Shown here: one piece after another, positions 41,740 through 52,510 of the stretch
Layout of the letters: every line of letters starts with the position of its first letter
How positions within the stretch are numbered: position 1 is the first letter of the stretch
Assembly (NCBI GenBank): GCA_964017065.1
Contig: OZ024791.1
Span: 6,934,547 to 6,998,546, forward strand
Direction: 5' to 3'
Origin: Haliclona indistincta
Lineage: Eukaryota > Porifera > Demospongiae > Haplosclerida > Chalinidae
Length of the DNA: 64,000 nt
Position numbers and translations under genes: made by a program
Notes under the pieces: model-generated
Told to the model about the DNA's origin: nothing
Database searches by the model: none
Seen by the model: the letters and a program-made list of their open reading frames with translations, nothing else

Positions 41740-42065
41740 GTGACTCCAACCACTGTATTATTAAACAACTTGTTTTGAAATTTACTAGGAGCACAATCTG
41801 TCAATTTTTTTCTCATCTCCTGTGCAGTCAAAGTAAGTAATAGTGACATTAGTATCCTATGCTCTAATTCGCGTTACTTTCTACTGCAAAATCTGAGTGA
41901 ACGACAGACTTGAACATGAGCTAACTAGTAGTAATATTTATTTAATAGGGATGTATAGCTGTTTGCAGGCTACACAATGCTTGAGCAGCTCCCACAGGTA
42001 CTCATTCGTACATAGTGCTACCCATTCACCATCAACACATTATGTTTAAGATATTGCTTTACAAC
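41740..42065 (-). pseudogene. Decayed SRCR domain-2 exons (second copy)
   Basis: Homologous to 36600-36950, with small deletions that break the frame. The sequence around TATGCTCTAATTCGCG is shared with 47.93-48.26 kb but not with the first copy, so the two right-hand copies are more closely related. Confidence 0.65.
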
Positions 42066-42221
42066 GCCTTCTGCATTCTTCGATTCTCCATTTTGACAAG
42101 AGGATTATATGGCGCATGTTGGAGTTGTTGATATAAAGCAATATCAGTATCTTTGTTCCTGAAACTGTTACTACAAGTAGACGAACTTATAAAAGATGAA
42201 AGTTATACACTTCAGTATCAT

Positions 42222-42818
42222 CAAGGGCGTATAGAGAAAGAGGGCATGCAACCGTCAATCACTCCCGTAGGATAGCAATTGTTACTAAAATTAGAAGTTA
42301 CGCCCATCAATTGCTGACGTAGAAAAAAGTAGGCGGTAACTAATGACGCTTATATATTCAGTCAGATCAGATCATGCAGATACAGCCTGTCCCGGCACAG
42401 CGGTACCAGTCCTACGCCGGTGTTCTCCTACAACAATCCACTGCTGCTCTTTGCTTTCTTCCAAACGCAAGCCAGAGTAACGGGCAGCAACGGTCTCATG
42501 GACGGACTGAATTTCAGGCCTCCAGCTAGAAGGATGCGTGACTAGTGTGCCTTCCCTCGCGCATCTGGCAACAAGCAATCGTCTAGCGGTTACAGACAAC
42601 GGCGAGCAGCTACTACTGTCACTACGTCGCCGTTTAGATAGAGGTGTACCTGCACTCAGTAGTAGCCATTTCAGCACTCTCCGCATACGCTCTGACGTAT
42701 GAACTGTATACTAAAAGTATACGGAGTTTAATTGATGTTTATTTTTAGTAACAATTAATATTTCGCTATCCTACAGAGTGATTGACGGTTGCATGCCCTC
42801 TTTCTCTATACGCCCTTG
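42222..42818. mobile_element. 597-bp inverted-repeat DNA transposon (non-autonomous)
   Basis: The ends are reverse complements for about 60-70 bp, beginning CAAGGGCGTATAGAG. GTATCAT occurs directly outside both ends (42215-42221 and 42819-42825). The empty site, CAGTATCATCAAGTTGC, is present at about 37128 and 48462, which proves insertion after duplication of the unit. The interior is GC-richer than its surroundings and has one 104-residue minus-strand frame (42372-42686) with a Lys-Arg-rich start and no recognisable transposase motif. The superfamily cannot be named from the 7-bp (or 8-9 bp with mismatch) duplication alone. Confidence 0.85.
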
Positions 42819-43734
42819 GTATCATCAAGTTGCACATTTCCCATTTAACCACAGCTGTCTAACTGTGGTTCGACTAGTATATCAAAACACAAAACTAACC
42901 CAATGCCGGGAGTCTACAAAATAAATGATAAAATTAGTGAAAGAGAACAACACCGCTGTGAAATTGCTTTTTATTGTGATAGTGTCACGAATGTATGCAT
43001 GCTGAAGCAACTGCAAAACAATCTCACAATTAAAAATTTCTTATAATGGTACCTGGTAGTATACCTAGCTATTAGTGACAATTTTAGTATGCAATTTCAA
43101 AGTTTCAAAGATTGTCATGATTACTCTGATATGACTGGCATGCATATGCGTATAATTAACTCAGCCAACAGGTGTGACTTACTACGACTGAACCAGCTTT
43201 GCGGAATTTCATAATGATGTGCAAATGTTCACATATAATTATACATAAAAATTAGTATTAGTGATAAGGAAACGCTCATACATTATTTTGTACAGAATAA
43301 ATTGAGAATACTTTGAGAGCAGTGGAAAAGGTCAAAGCAAGTGTATTGATTTTATTTTACAGTACACTAGGAAGTTGAGATAACAGTCAGGAGATCTGAA
43401 TATGCATAACATTCACTATTAATTTTTTTTACCAACTTCAAAATTTGTGTTTCATGCTTTGTCAACAAGTACGTAACTGCTATTGGCTTTGTAGTTGTGG
43501 TGTCTAATATAATTCAAAACACATGATTCAACAAAATAAACATTGATACAGTACATGTACATGTGAGAATAATGTAACTCACAATAATTATAACAACTGA
43601 TTTTTGTCAACACGTATTATGATAGACAAAGCGAAGTATATAAAAACTACACATCACAACATGTGTATAGTTACATGTATTGAATTCTGTATGTTACATG
43701 TACATGTACTTGGTGGGTAGTGACTTGTGACATG

Positions 43735-45884
43735 TTATTTTCGGTTCAGTTGAGAGTACTCTCCATTGTCTTGCTCACACAGTGAGTAAAGGGCAGTGTT
43801 GTCAACAACAGTAACACCCTTGGAGTTTCCAGAACAGTCACTGCTTTCATTGATCTGAGGCACACTATCATACACATTAGTATTAACAGTGTGGTCAGCA
43901 TATGAGTACACTCCATCAGCAGCTGCTGGTTGGGGGTCTTGTCCATTTGGTTGAAACTCTTCATAGTCCTGTGGCTCTTGAACAGGAGAGTAACATTCAT
44001 TTGTATGATTCAGTGAAACTCGTCTCTCAGTACTACTGTTTGACCTATAATATTCAGAATGCAAGCAAAATCGGGTTATTTTGTTGTATAATTATCTCAC
44101 ATTTTTTTCAGTGATTGTGCCTTCTTCCTCCACAGGTACACAGCTACTATCACTGTGCCCAGTATGACAGCACTCAGAACAGCTCCAATAATAATACCAG
44201 CCACCCATGGTATAGGGGAACTCATTTGCTCACACTGTGCTTCAGTCATTACTGATGTTGGCCTATTCATCACTGAAGCTTGTGTTCTAAGACCAGCTAC
44301 ATTTGAAATAATTTATTTCAGTTACCACTTCCTACACATAATTAATGTGTACCTTGAATTGTTTCTAGATCACTTGTAGCACTACATGATTGCACTATCG
44401 TTGATATAATCGGCATTGATTCCATATATTTTTCTAGATAGTGAGTGAATCGTGATACTATAGTGTTTCAACCTTAGTTATACCTGTGGTGACAGAGCCA
44501 CATGCATCCTCACTCTTCCCCAGGTCAGAGCATACAGACACACAGCAGTTGTAAGAGGTGCTTGCAGTGAGACCAGTGATGATTGTGTGCATGGTCACAT
44601 TCACTGCTGCAGACACATTGATATGTTGTGTGACTGCAGTGTATACACCATGAGTACTAGTGCAGGTGATAGTATGGTTAGTGTAGTACTGCACTGAATC
44701 TGAGGATGGTTGAGTCCAGTTGGCCTCTACTGAACTACTACTGATAGATGTGAGTGACATGTTCACTGGTGCGTTTACTAAAGTAGGAATGAAAATGATT
44801 ATAGAATACTCCAGGAATACTCACTAACCTTTTCTGCATAATAATTCCACTGGAAGTTTAGTATAATCTCCATCTTCAACTGAAGTAAATTTACAGTCTG
44901 CTATTTTGTTTTCCTGACCAGTGCAGTGAATATAATGCTTGAAATATTCTTCTAAGTATGAATAGTAGACAGTGTATCAACCTAACTTATGCTTCCTGTG
45001 TTACCTGAGTCACCATAATAATATTGAGATGGTGTCTCTTGAGATAGTTGTCGGCAAGCAACTGATTCTTGTAAATTTCCCCATAAATTCGAACACAGTT
45101 TTGTCCAACGACCACTCACACACAAGTACAAAATGCTTGTATTACTTTTGATCAGGTCCCCATTCATACATTGGCGAGTGACTATAGGAAAGAGGTGAGT
45201 TTATGGATGCAGCATAGATTCAACCAACAAGAGCCATAGGAGTTACAAAAAATGGTGCATGCAAAACACAGACACGTATTAAATCAACCACAGCCATTAA
45301 TAATACAATGCATTTCATAGCTCTAGGTTGCGGCAACTCACCAGCACCATCTTCATTGCATGCAACAGAAACCTTCCAGTCACAATAATCTGTTTGTTGA
45401 AGTTTAAAGTATCTAGGACAGTTTATTAGCATCTTTTCCACACCAAAGCAGGGACAATCAGCTAATCTATAAGTATTATCGTCATTTTCATACGAGCCAG
45501 CTGTATCTGTCAAGCACAAGTATAATATTAAACTCTCTTGATTTATTGTAATACCTCCTCTGTTGCAGTCAAGTTGCTGAAGAACAACCTCTCCATCTAT
45601 GCTATGATCAAATTCTGAATTACAGACATATCTCCATTCCTCCATGTGACAAACTTGAAGATACTTTCGATTATACTCCGCGTTTCCTGACAATCGCAAA
45701 TTTCCCTCATCAGACGTCCCGCTGCAACTAATGGCTGCTTGATGAAGAAAAATTAACTAGTCAGTAAGTAGTGTTACTGACCATTAACAAGTACGGGAGA
45801 TAGCGATAGCAAAAAGCATATCAGACAAAGATCATAATAGCGACTCGGAAGCCTCGAGTCATAGCTCGGATGATGAACAGACAT
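43735..45884 (-). CDS. SRCR/FN3 type I membrane receptor, copy C
   Basis: Nine exons: 45782-45884, 45555-45734, 45342-45506, 45005-45181, 44829-44951, 44484-44777, 44353-44433, 44101-44296, 43735-44044; 542 residues. Signal segment 1-34 is nearly the same as in copy B. SRCR-like 1 is at 35-149 (YLQVCHMEEWRYVCNSEFDHS), SRCR-like 2 at 150-249, FN3 at 250-347, a short stalk of 27 residues with one VQSCS unit, then TM and a full-length tail ending EYSQLNRK. In SRCR 2 the cysteine found in B and D (VEDDDCT) is replaced by tyrosine (VEDGDYT), so one disulfide may be missing or repaired. The tail has the SGNSKGV insert shared with A but absent from B and D. Confidence 0.86.
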
Positions 45885-46289
45885 GTCTTCTTGCACGGAG
45901 CCGCGACTAATGACGTCATTCGCCTGAGCGATTACAAGCATGATTACCTTAATTAATTATTATGCATTTCATAGTAGTCTAGCTACATTGTAAATTCACA
46001 TGTAAATCCAAGATATTATGACAACACAGAAAATTATTTCAACTTTCAAGAATTCAAGTACGATTAATTTTATCATGCTGATTAGTCACGTTCTAGTGCT
46101 AGAGAAATAATATATAAATTGTGGCTGCTAGCTTGCACAATTTCTTCAGAATACATGTCATTGCAAGCAAAACTGATATTATCTATTGTTACAAAGTACA
46201 TTGACAAAACGTTTGTTGTTGTTAATCATCTTCAATTGTCCTGCTTTACTTGAATAGATAGAGGACAGAATTGTCTACAACTGACATCA

Positions 46290-46560
46290 GAGTGTCTTTA
46301 GAGTTCTCATTGCTCCGAGGCACACTATCATACACATGCGTATTTACAGTGTGATCAGCATAATGAGTACACTCCATCAGCTGCTGCTGTTCATATATTG
46401 CATGTCTTGTATTGCGGCTCTTGAACAGAAGAGTAGCATTGATTTGTCAGTGACATAATTATTAATATTATTGTTCTGAAACTGTTGCTACACCTGTGCC
46501 TAATCAGACAAACTTATAAAAGATGAAATGCTTTGTTACTGTTGTCTTTGTACATTTCAG
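46290..46560 (-). pseudogene. Decayed receptor tail and SRCR fragments
   Basis: The minus strand at about 46290-46460 reads NQCYSSVQEPQY, then a frameshift or stop, then YADHTVNTHVYDSVP in another frame: a broken tail exon. At about 46500-46560 a damaged SRCR domain-1 core follows. It corresponds to the fragment at 40.75-40.92 kb but is less deleted. Confidence 0.7.
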
Positions 46561-46914
46561 TATAATCAAGCTGTACACTTACTTACCTAGCTTTGAACCA
46601 CAGCTATTGCAAGAAATACATCAAAACACAAAACTGAAAACTTACCAAATAATGGACTCAAAAAAATAACAAATTTGTTCAGTTTTGAATTTGTTACAGT
46701 ATAAGTCGCGTGCTCTCTGAATAAATTAAATACTGCTATCCTGGTTACTACGACACACAGGTATGCACACCAACTGCAAAACAATTTCGCATTTAAATGG
46801 TAACTCCTACTAGTAGCTATTCGTGAAAATTTTAGCATGCAGTTCAGTCAAAATAAGAAAGTCAATTGTTTTCATGATTACTCTGCATAGTTAAAGGGTT
46901 GATGTGTGTTTATA

Positions 46915-47070
46915 CCTTCTTCGCATCCTAATTGATAAACAGCTTTTACTATTACTACAAACATAGGTCCAGTGTCCAGACAAGCAGACTTGTAGTAGTT
47001 TGTACTTGTTGTCATCATCCTCATCCAAATTCTTTACTTTCCAGTCGATCCCTTCCATCAGATTCACAAC
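46915..47070 (-). pseudogene. Decayed SRCR domain-1 exon
   Basis: The minus strand reads NKYKLLQVCLSGHWTYVCSN, a good SRCR domain-1 core, then shifts frame before the expected QLGC end. It is the counterpart of 35.98-36.06 kb. Confidence 0.65.
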
Positions 47071-47096
47071 CTTCCAGCGGCAATGATACAGTCTAT

Positions 47097-47136
47097 AACC
47101 GCAAATTAAGGTGGCAGCTACTCATGTGTGAAAATG
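47097..47136. repeat. Dispersed repeat end, copy 1
   Basis: ACCGCAAATTAAGG, then TGGCAGCTACTCATGTGTG and AAAATG; matches 59197-59236 over about 39 bp with three differences. Probably part of a dispersed short element. Confidence 0.55.
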
Positions 47137-47929
47137 TAATTAATATACAGTGTTCCACACGAAGAGAGGGAATAATTGTGTGTTGACAATTTGCTTGATT
47201 TCTCTAGAATCCTTTGTCCCAGAGTTATAATGTATGTATCATTTTGATCCACTGAATCTTATATGCTTTATATGGCTTCTTGTCAGATGATGCACACATG
47301 ACATAAATTTAGAAGACAGGCAGCCAGCCATTGGAAAAACACTTTAGGGAAAGAATCTTAGGGACTACTGGTAGTTAAGCTCTGTTATCGCTGCATTGAA
47401 TTTTGCCCTGTCATGCAAACATACTTACCAACAAGTGCTTTTTGAAAAACCCTATTAAATATATAAAATTGAAGGACTCGTGAGAGAGCCATATTCATTC
47501 TCATTGCAGACACACACAATCATGATATCACAGTAAGTCTCATAATTTATTTTAAGGTGCAAAATACAAAACATGACACTCAGTGCATGATAACACTGCA
47601 ATGGTTCATGATTTTACTCCATTCTGACAGTCAATTGACACTATCTTCAATAGTATTCTGTGCCACAGCATCAGAATCAGTCTGGTATCTTCAAAATAAT
47701 AATTATGGTATTAGAGATGGTGTTAAAATAGCTTTGTTCATTTACGTCAGCCATTAGAGACAGCACTATAATAAAACACCATAACAGTGTACTATGATAT
47801 ATCTTACAGTTTATCTTACAGTTTGTTATAATCATTGTAAAAATGACCACATTCAATATAAAAACAATACTGTGTCTTGCAAAATACGTCACTCGTAGCT
47901 ACAACAAACTGAAAAAGATCCTAGGATCT

Positions 47930-48260
47930 TGCTAACATATTTGGTGTGACTCCAACCACTGTATTATTAAACAATTTTTTTTGAATTTACTAGGAGCACA
48001 AACTGTCAATTTTTTTCTCATCTCCTGTGCAGTCAAAGTAAGTAATAGTGACATTAGTATCCTATGCTCTAATTCGCGTTACTTTCTACTGCAAAATCTG
48101 AGTGAACGAAAGACTTGAACATGAGCTAACTAGTAGTAATATAGTTTTATAGGGATGTATAGTTGTTTGCAGACTACACAATGCTTGAGCAGCTCCCCAC
48201 AGGTACTCATTTGTACATAGTGCTACCCATTCACCATCAACAATTATGTTTAAGATATTG
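47930..48260 (-). pseudogene. Decayed SRCR domain-2 exons (third copy)
   Basis: Same two pieces as at 36600-36950 and 41740-42065. The first keeps DGEWVALCTNEYLWGAAQ; the second has the frame-breaking deletions shared with the 41.74-kb copy. Confidence 0.65.
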
Positions 48261-49421
48261 CCTTACAACGCCTTCTGTATTCTTCAATTCTCCATTTTGA
48301 CAAGAGGATAATATGGCGCATGTTAGTTTTTCTGCAACTGACTTCCATTTCACTCATACTGATATAAAGCAATATCAGTATCTTTGTTCCTGAAACTGTT
48401 ACTACAAGTAGATAAACTTGTAGAAGATGAAACATTATGTTAATGTTATACGCTTCAGTATCATCAAGTTGCACATTTCCTATTTAACCACAGCTGTCAA
48501 AAACTGTGGTTCAAAATAGTATATCAAAACACAAAACTGAGAACTTGCCAATGCCAGGAGTCTACAAAATAAATGATAAATATACGAAAGAGAACAACAC
48601 TGCTGCGAAATTGCTTTTTAATACTGGTTACTATAATTATGATAGCGTCACGAATGTATATGCATACTAAAGCAACTGCAAAACAATCTCACGATTTAAA
48701 AAATTTCTTATATGGTGCCTGGTAGTACACCTAGCTATTAGTGACAAATTAGCATGCAATGTCAAAGTTTCAAAGATCGTCATAATTACTCTGACATGAA
48801 TGGCATGCATGAGTATAAAAAACTCAACCAACAAGTGTGACTTACTACGAATGAACCAACTTTATGGAATTTCATAATGATGTGCAAATTTTCAGATTTA
48901 ACATACAGCACATCGGCAGAAAATTTAGTATTAGTGATAGGGAAGTGCTCATGTATTATTCTGTACAGAATAAATTGAAATACTTTGAGAGCTGTGGAAA
49001 AGGTCAAAGCAAGTGTATTGATTTTATTTTACAGTACACTAGGAAGTTGAGATAACAGTCAGGAGATCTGAATATGCATAGCATTCACTATTAATTTTTA
49101 CCAAATTTAAAAGTGCCCAATTTTTGTGTTCATGCTTTGTCAACAAGTACGTAACTGCTATTGGCTTTGTAGTTGTTGTGTCTATTAAAATTCAAAACCA
49201 TTCAACAAAATAAACATTGATACAGTACATGTGAGAATAATATAACTCAGTGATTCAGAAATTATATCAACTGATTTTTGTCAACACGTGTGTTATGATA
49301 GACAAAGCGAAGTGTATACAAAACTACATGTCATAACATGTGTGTAGTTACATGTATTGAATTCTGTATGTTACATTACATGTACTTGGTGGGTGCTGAC
49401 TTTTGACATGTTATTTTCGGT

Positions 49422-51553
49422 TCAGTTGAGAGTACTCCCATTGTCTTGCTCACACAGTGAGTAAAGGGCAGTGTTGTCAACAACAGTAACGTCTTTATAA
49501 CAGTCACTGCTTTCATTGGTCTGAGGCACACTATTAGTATTAACAGAGTGGTCAGCATATGAGTACACTCCATCAGCTGCTGCTGGTTGGGGGTCTTGTC
49601 CATTTGGTTGAAACTCTTCATAGTCTTGTGGCTCTTGAACAGAAGAGTAACATTGGTTTGTTTGGTTCAGTGAAACACGTCTCTCAGTACTACTGTCTGA
49701 CCTAAAACATTCAGAATGCAAGCAACATCGAGTTATTTCGTTGTATAATTATATCTCACATTTTGTTCAGTGATTGTGCCTTCTTCCTCCACAGGTACAC
49801 AGCTACTATCACTGTGACCAATATAACAGCACTCAGAACAGCTCCAATGATAATACCAGCCACCCATGGTATAGGAGAACTCATTTGCTCACACTGTGCT
49901 TCAGTCATTACTGATGTTGGCCTATTCATCACTGAAGCTTGTGTTCTAAGACCAGCTACATTTGTTATTTCAGTTAATAATTCCTAAAAATAATTATTGT
50001 GTACTGATTGTGTACCTTGAATTGTTTCTAGATCACTTGTAACACTGCATGATTGTACTATCGTTGATATAATCGGCGTTGATTCCATATATTTTTCTAG
50101 ATAGTAAGTGAATCATGATACTATAGTGTTTCAACCTTAGTTATACCTGTGGTGACAGAGCCACATCCATCCTCACTCTTCCCCAGGTCAGAGTATACAG
50201 ACACACAGCAGTTGTAAGAGGTGTTTGCAGTGAGACCAGTGATGATTGTGTGCATGGTCACATTCACTGCTGCAGACACATTGATATGTTGTGTGACTGC
50301 AGTGTATACACCATGAGTACTAGTGCAGGTGATAGTATGGTTAGTGTAGTACTGCACTGAATCTGAGGATGGTTGAGTCCAGTCGGCCACTACTGAACTA
50401 CTACTGATAGATGTGAATGACATGTTCACTGGTGCGTTTACTAAAGTAGGAACGAAAATGATGATTATTTTATAGAATACACACTAACCTTTACTGCATA
50501 ATAATTTCACTGGAAGTATGGTACAATCGTCATCTTCAACTGAAGTGGTAAATTTACAGTCTGCTATTTTGTTTTCCTGACCAGTGCAGTGAATATAATG
50601 CTTGAAATATTCATCTAAGTATGAATAGTTGACAGTGTATCAACTTAAATAATGATTCCTGTGTTACCTGAGTCACCATAGTAATATTGAGATGGTGTCT
50701 CTTGAGATAATTGTCGGCAAGCAACTGATTCTTGTAAATTTCCCCACAAGTTAGAACACAGTTTTTCCCATTCACCACTGACACATAGGTACAAAACATT
50801 TGTAACACTTCTTGTCAGTTGTCCATTCAGGCATTGACGAGTAGCTTGCAATAATACAACAGTAAAGTCGTGGCATACTAAAACTCACTAACTTTGACTA
50901 TTGTTGTTGCACTTGACAGTGACCTTATAGTAACAGTTTCTTGGATTAAGTTCTAAGTATCGGGGACAGTCTATTAACATTCTCTCAACTCCAATACAAG
51001 GGCGTTCAGCCAATTCACGGGCATTTTCATTATTAAGCCAGTCAGTGGATGTATCTAGATAAAAACATGCATGATACCGGTCGATCAGTGGAACCTCTCA
51101 CTTCGAATAGCGGACACTTCCATATATCGGACAATTTTGTTAATGCACAATAACAATACAGATTAAACCTCATGTAACGGATAAAAACACTTGTCCGTTA
51201 TAGAGAGGTTCCACTGTACATGAACAATCGTAATAATCACATGTATACCTCCTGTCTTACAGCCAAGTTGCTGGAGGACAACTTCTTTGTCTATAGTATC
51301 ATCAAATTTCCAATTGCATACGTATCTCCATTCCTGGATGTGACAAACTTGAAGAAACTGACGACCACCGGACGCACTACCAGACAATTGTAAGCTTCCT
51401 TCAGTGCAAACGGCAACTTTATATTTTGGAAGATAAAATGTGCCCTAATTGCAAACCTATAATCTTATACTAACCTGTGAGATATATTGTTGAGTAAATA
51501 CAAACCAGCCACAAGAATAAAAGATCTCGAACAGTTGTACATGTAGCCGACAT
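49422..51553 (-). CDS. SRCR/FN3 type I membrane receptor, copy D
   Basis: Nine exons: 51475-51553, 51249-51416, 50893-51054, 50668-50844, 50489-50614, 50147-50440, 50016-50096, 49760-49955, 49422-49701; 520 residues. The signal segment (LLFLWLVCIYSTIYLTG) is unlike that of B and C. SRCR-like 1 at 27-136 is diverged but clear (FLQVCHIQEWRYVCNWKFDD, IGVERMLIDCPRYLEL). SRCR-like 2 at 137-237, FN3 at 238-335, a 27-residue stalk, TM and tail are close to B and C. The tail lacks the VYD triplet and ends DNGSTLN because one base is missing relative to A-C, removing the last tyrosine motif. A pogo-like element sits in the intron between its two SRCR 1 exons. Confidence 0.86.
51086..51216. mobile_element. 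131-bp pogo/Tigger-like MITE in receptor D intron
   Basis: The ends are CAGTGGAACCTCTC and its complement, followed inward by AGCGGACA / TGTCCGTTA, the tip pattern of pogo-type Tc1/mariner elements. TA lies outside the right end; the left flank reads AT. No coding capacity. Confidence 0.75.
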
Positions 51554-52510
51554 GCTGTGAGCCTGTGCTGTCGACAGTGGCCGGCTCGTCGATAGTGTAT
51601 GACGTGACGCACCCACGCAGCTAACAGCGCAATTAGATGGCAAACTATTGTGTACAGTGTATGGTTTGTTTTTCCTCAGTAGATCACAAAAATTTAATGA
51701 TGTCATAATAATGACAGGATTTACAATAATATAACCATAGATACAATATACTCACAACTGTAACTGTTGGTATACTGTATCTATGATACCTACAATGATA
51801 TTCGTAGCTGGCTCTCATTTCGCTTTGTGGTAACTTCTAACTTTTGCAACATATTGCGTGTTTTGTCACTAGATGTATTTCATAATTGCAGCAACTTCAT
51901 TATTACACTACTAGAACAGTATTTAGCTACTTTTGAACTAATTTTGTGCCATTCTTATAGCTACATGTAGCTATATAACATTATCATGATTACTATGTGA
52001 TGTAGAATGCTAAATTGGTTTATTTTTATGCAATGCTATCATGGCTCCATACTTTTGTCTTGTAAAAAGTCCTTTTAATTGCAGTCATGCTGTGAGACCA
52101 ATCTGTATGTGGTTGTACCAGTAAAATGCATGAATACATGCATTATTATTGACACATACAAATACAGTAGCTAATATCTTGAGAACGGAATGGACCATGA
52201 ACATGTGTTATGTATCAAATTATTCCTTATAGTCAGTCCTTTCATTTGATACCAAACTCAACAAGCCTGTCTGATATAATGGGTGGGGCACCTTTTATCG
52301 GATGTTAATTTATGCATTCAAGGGTCAAATTTGAGGTGGCTCTATGTTCTCAGGGTGATTAGGAACTACTTATTAAATTTCATGCTTCTTTCACAAAGTG
52401 CACATATTTTTTCAGCTAATCTGCTTTACTAAAATATGACAGCAATAAGGCTGCAAGTTGAATTCGAGAGATGTAGACAAAAACATAATAACACAAAATT
52501 ATAATAAAAT
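51554..52510. other. Spacer between receptor D and SLC13, no gene seen
   Basis: AT-rich, 957 bp. The only structure seen is a near-perfect 16-bp hairpin, CATAGATACAATATAC at about 51737 against GTATACTGTATCTATG at about 51770-51785. The receptor D promoter should lie at its left edge. Confidence 0.5.

Larger units (their letters stand above)
40241..43734. other. Spacer between receptors B and C
   Basis: No intact gene. It holds a decayed tail exon and SRCR fragments, a 597-bp inverted-repeat element, and sequence shared with the other spacers. The right end mirrors 37.3-38.06 kb and 48.6-49.4 kb. Confidence 0.65.
45885..49421. other. Spacer between receptors C and D
   Basis: No intact gene. 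It carries three sets of decayed receptor exons and long tracts nearly identical to the A-B spacer (for example 48.15-49.4 kb against 36.8-38.06 kb). Confidence 0.65.

Noticed and set aside
42372..42686. 104-residue frame as a host gene
   Set aside because: It lies wholly inside the inverted-repeat element and shows no family signature; kept only as part of the element.
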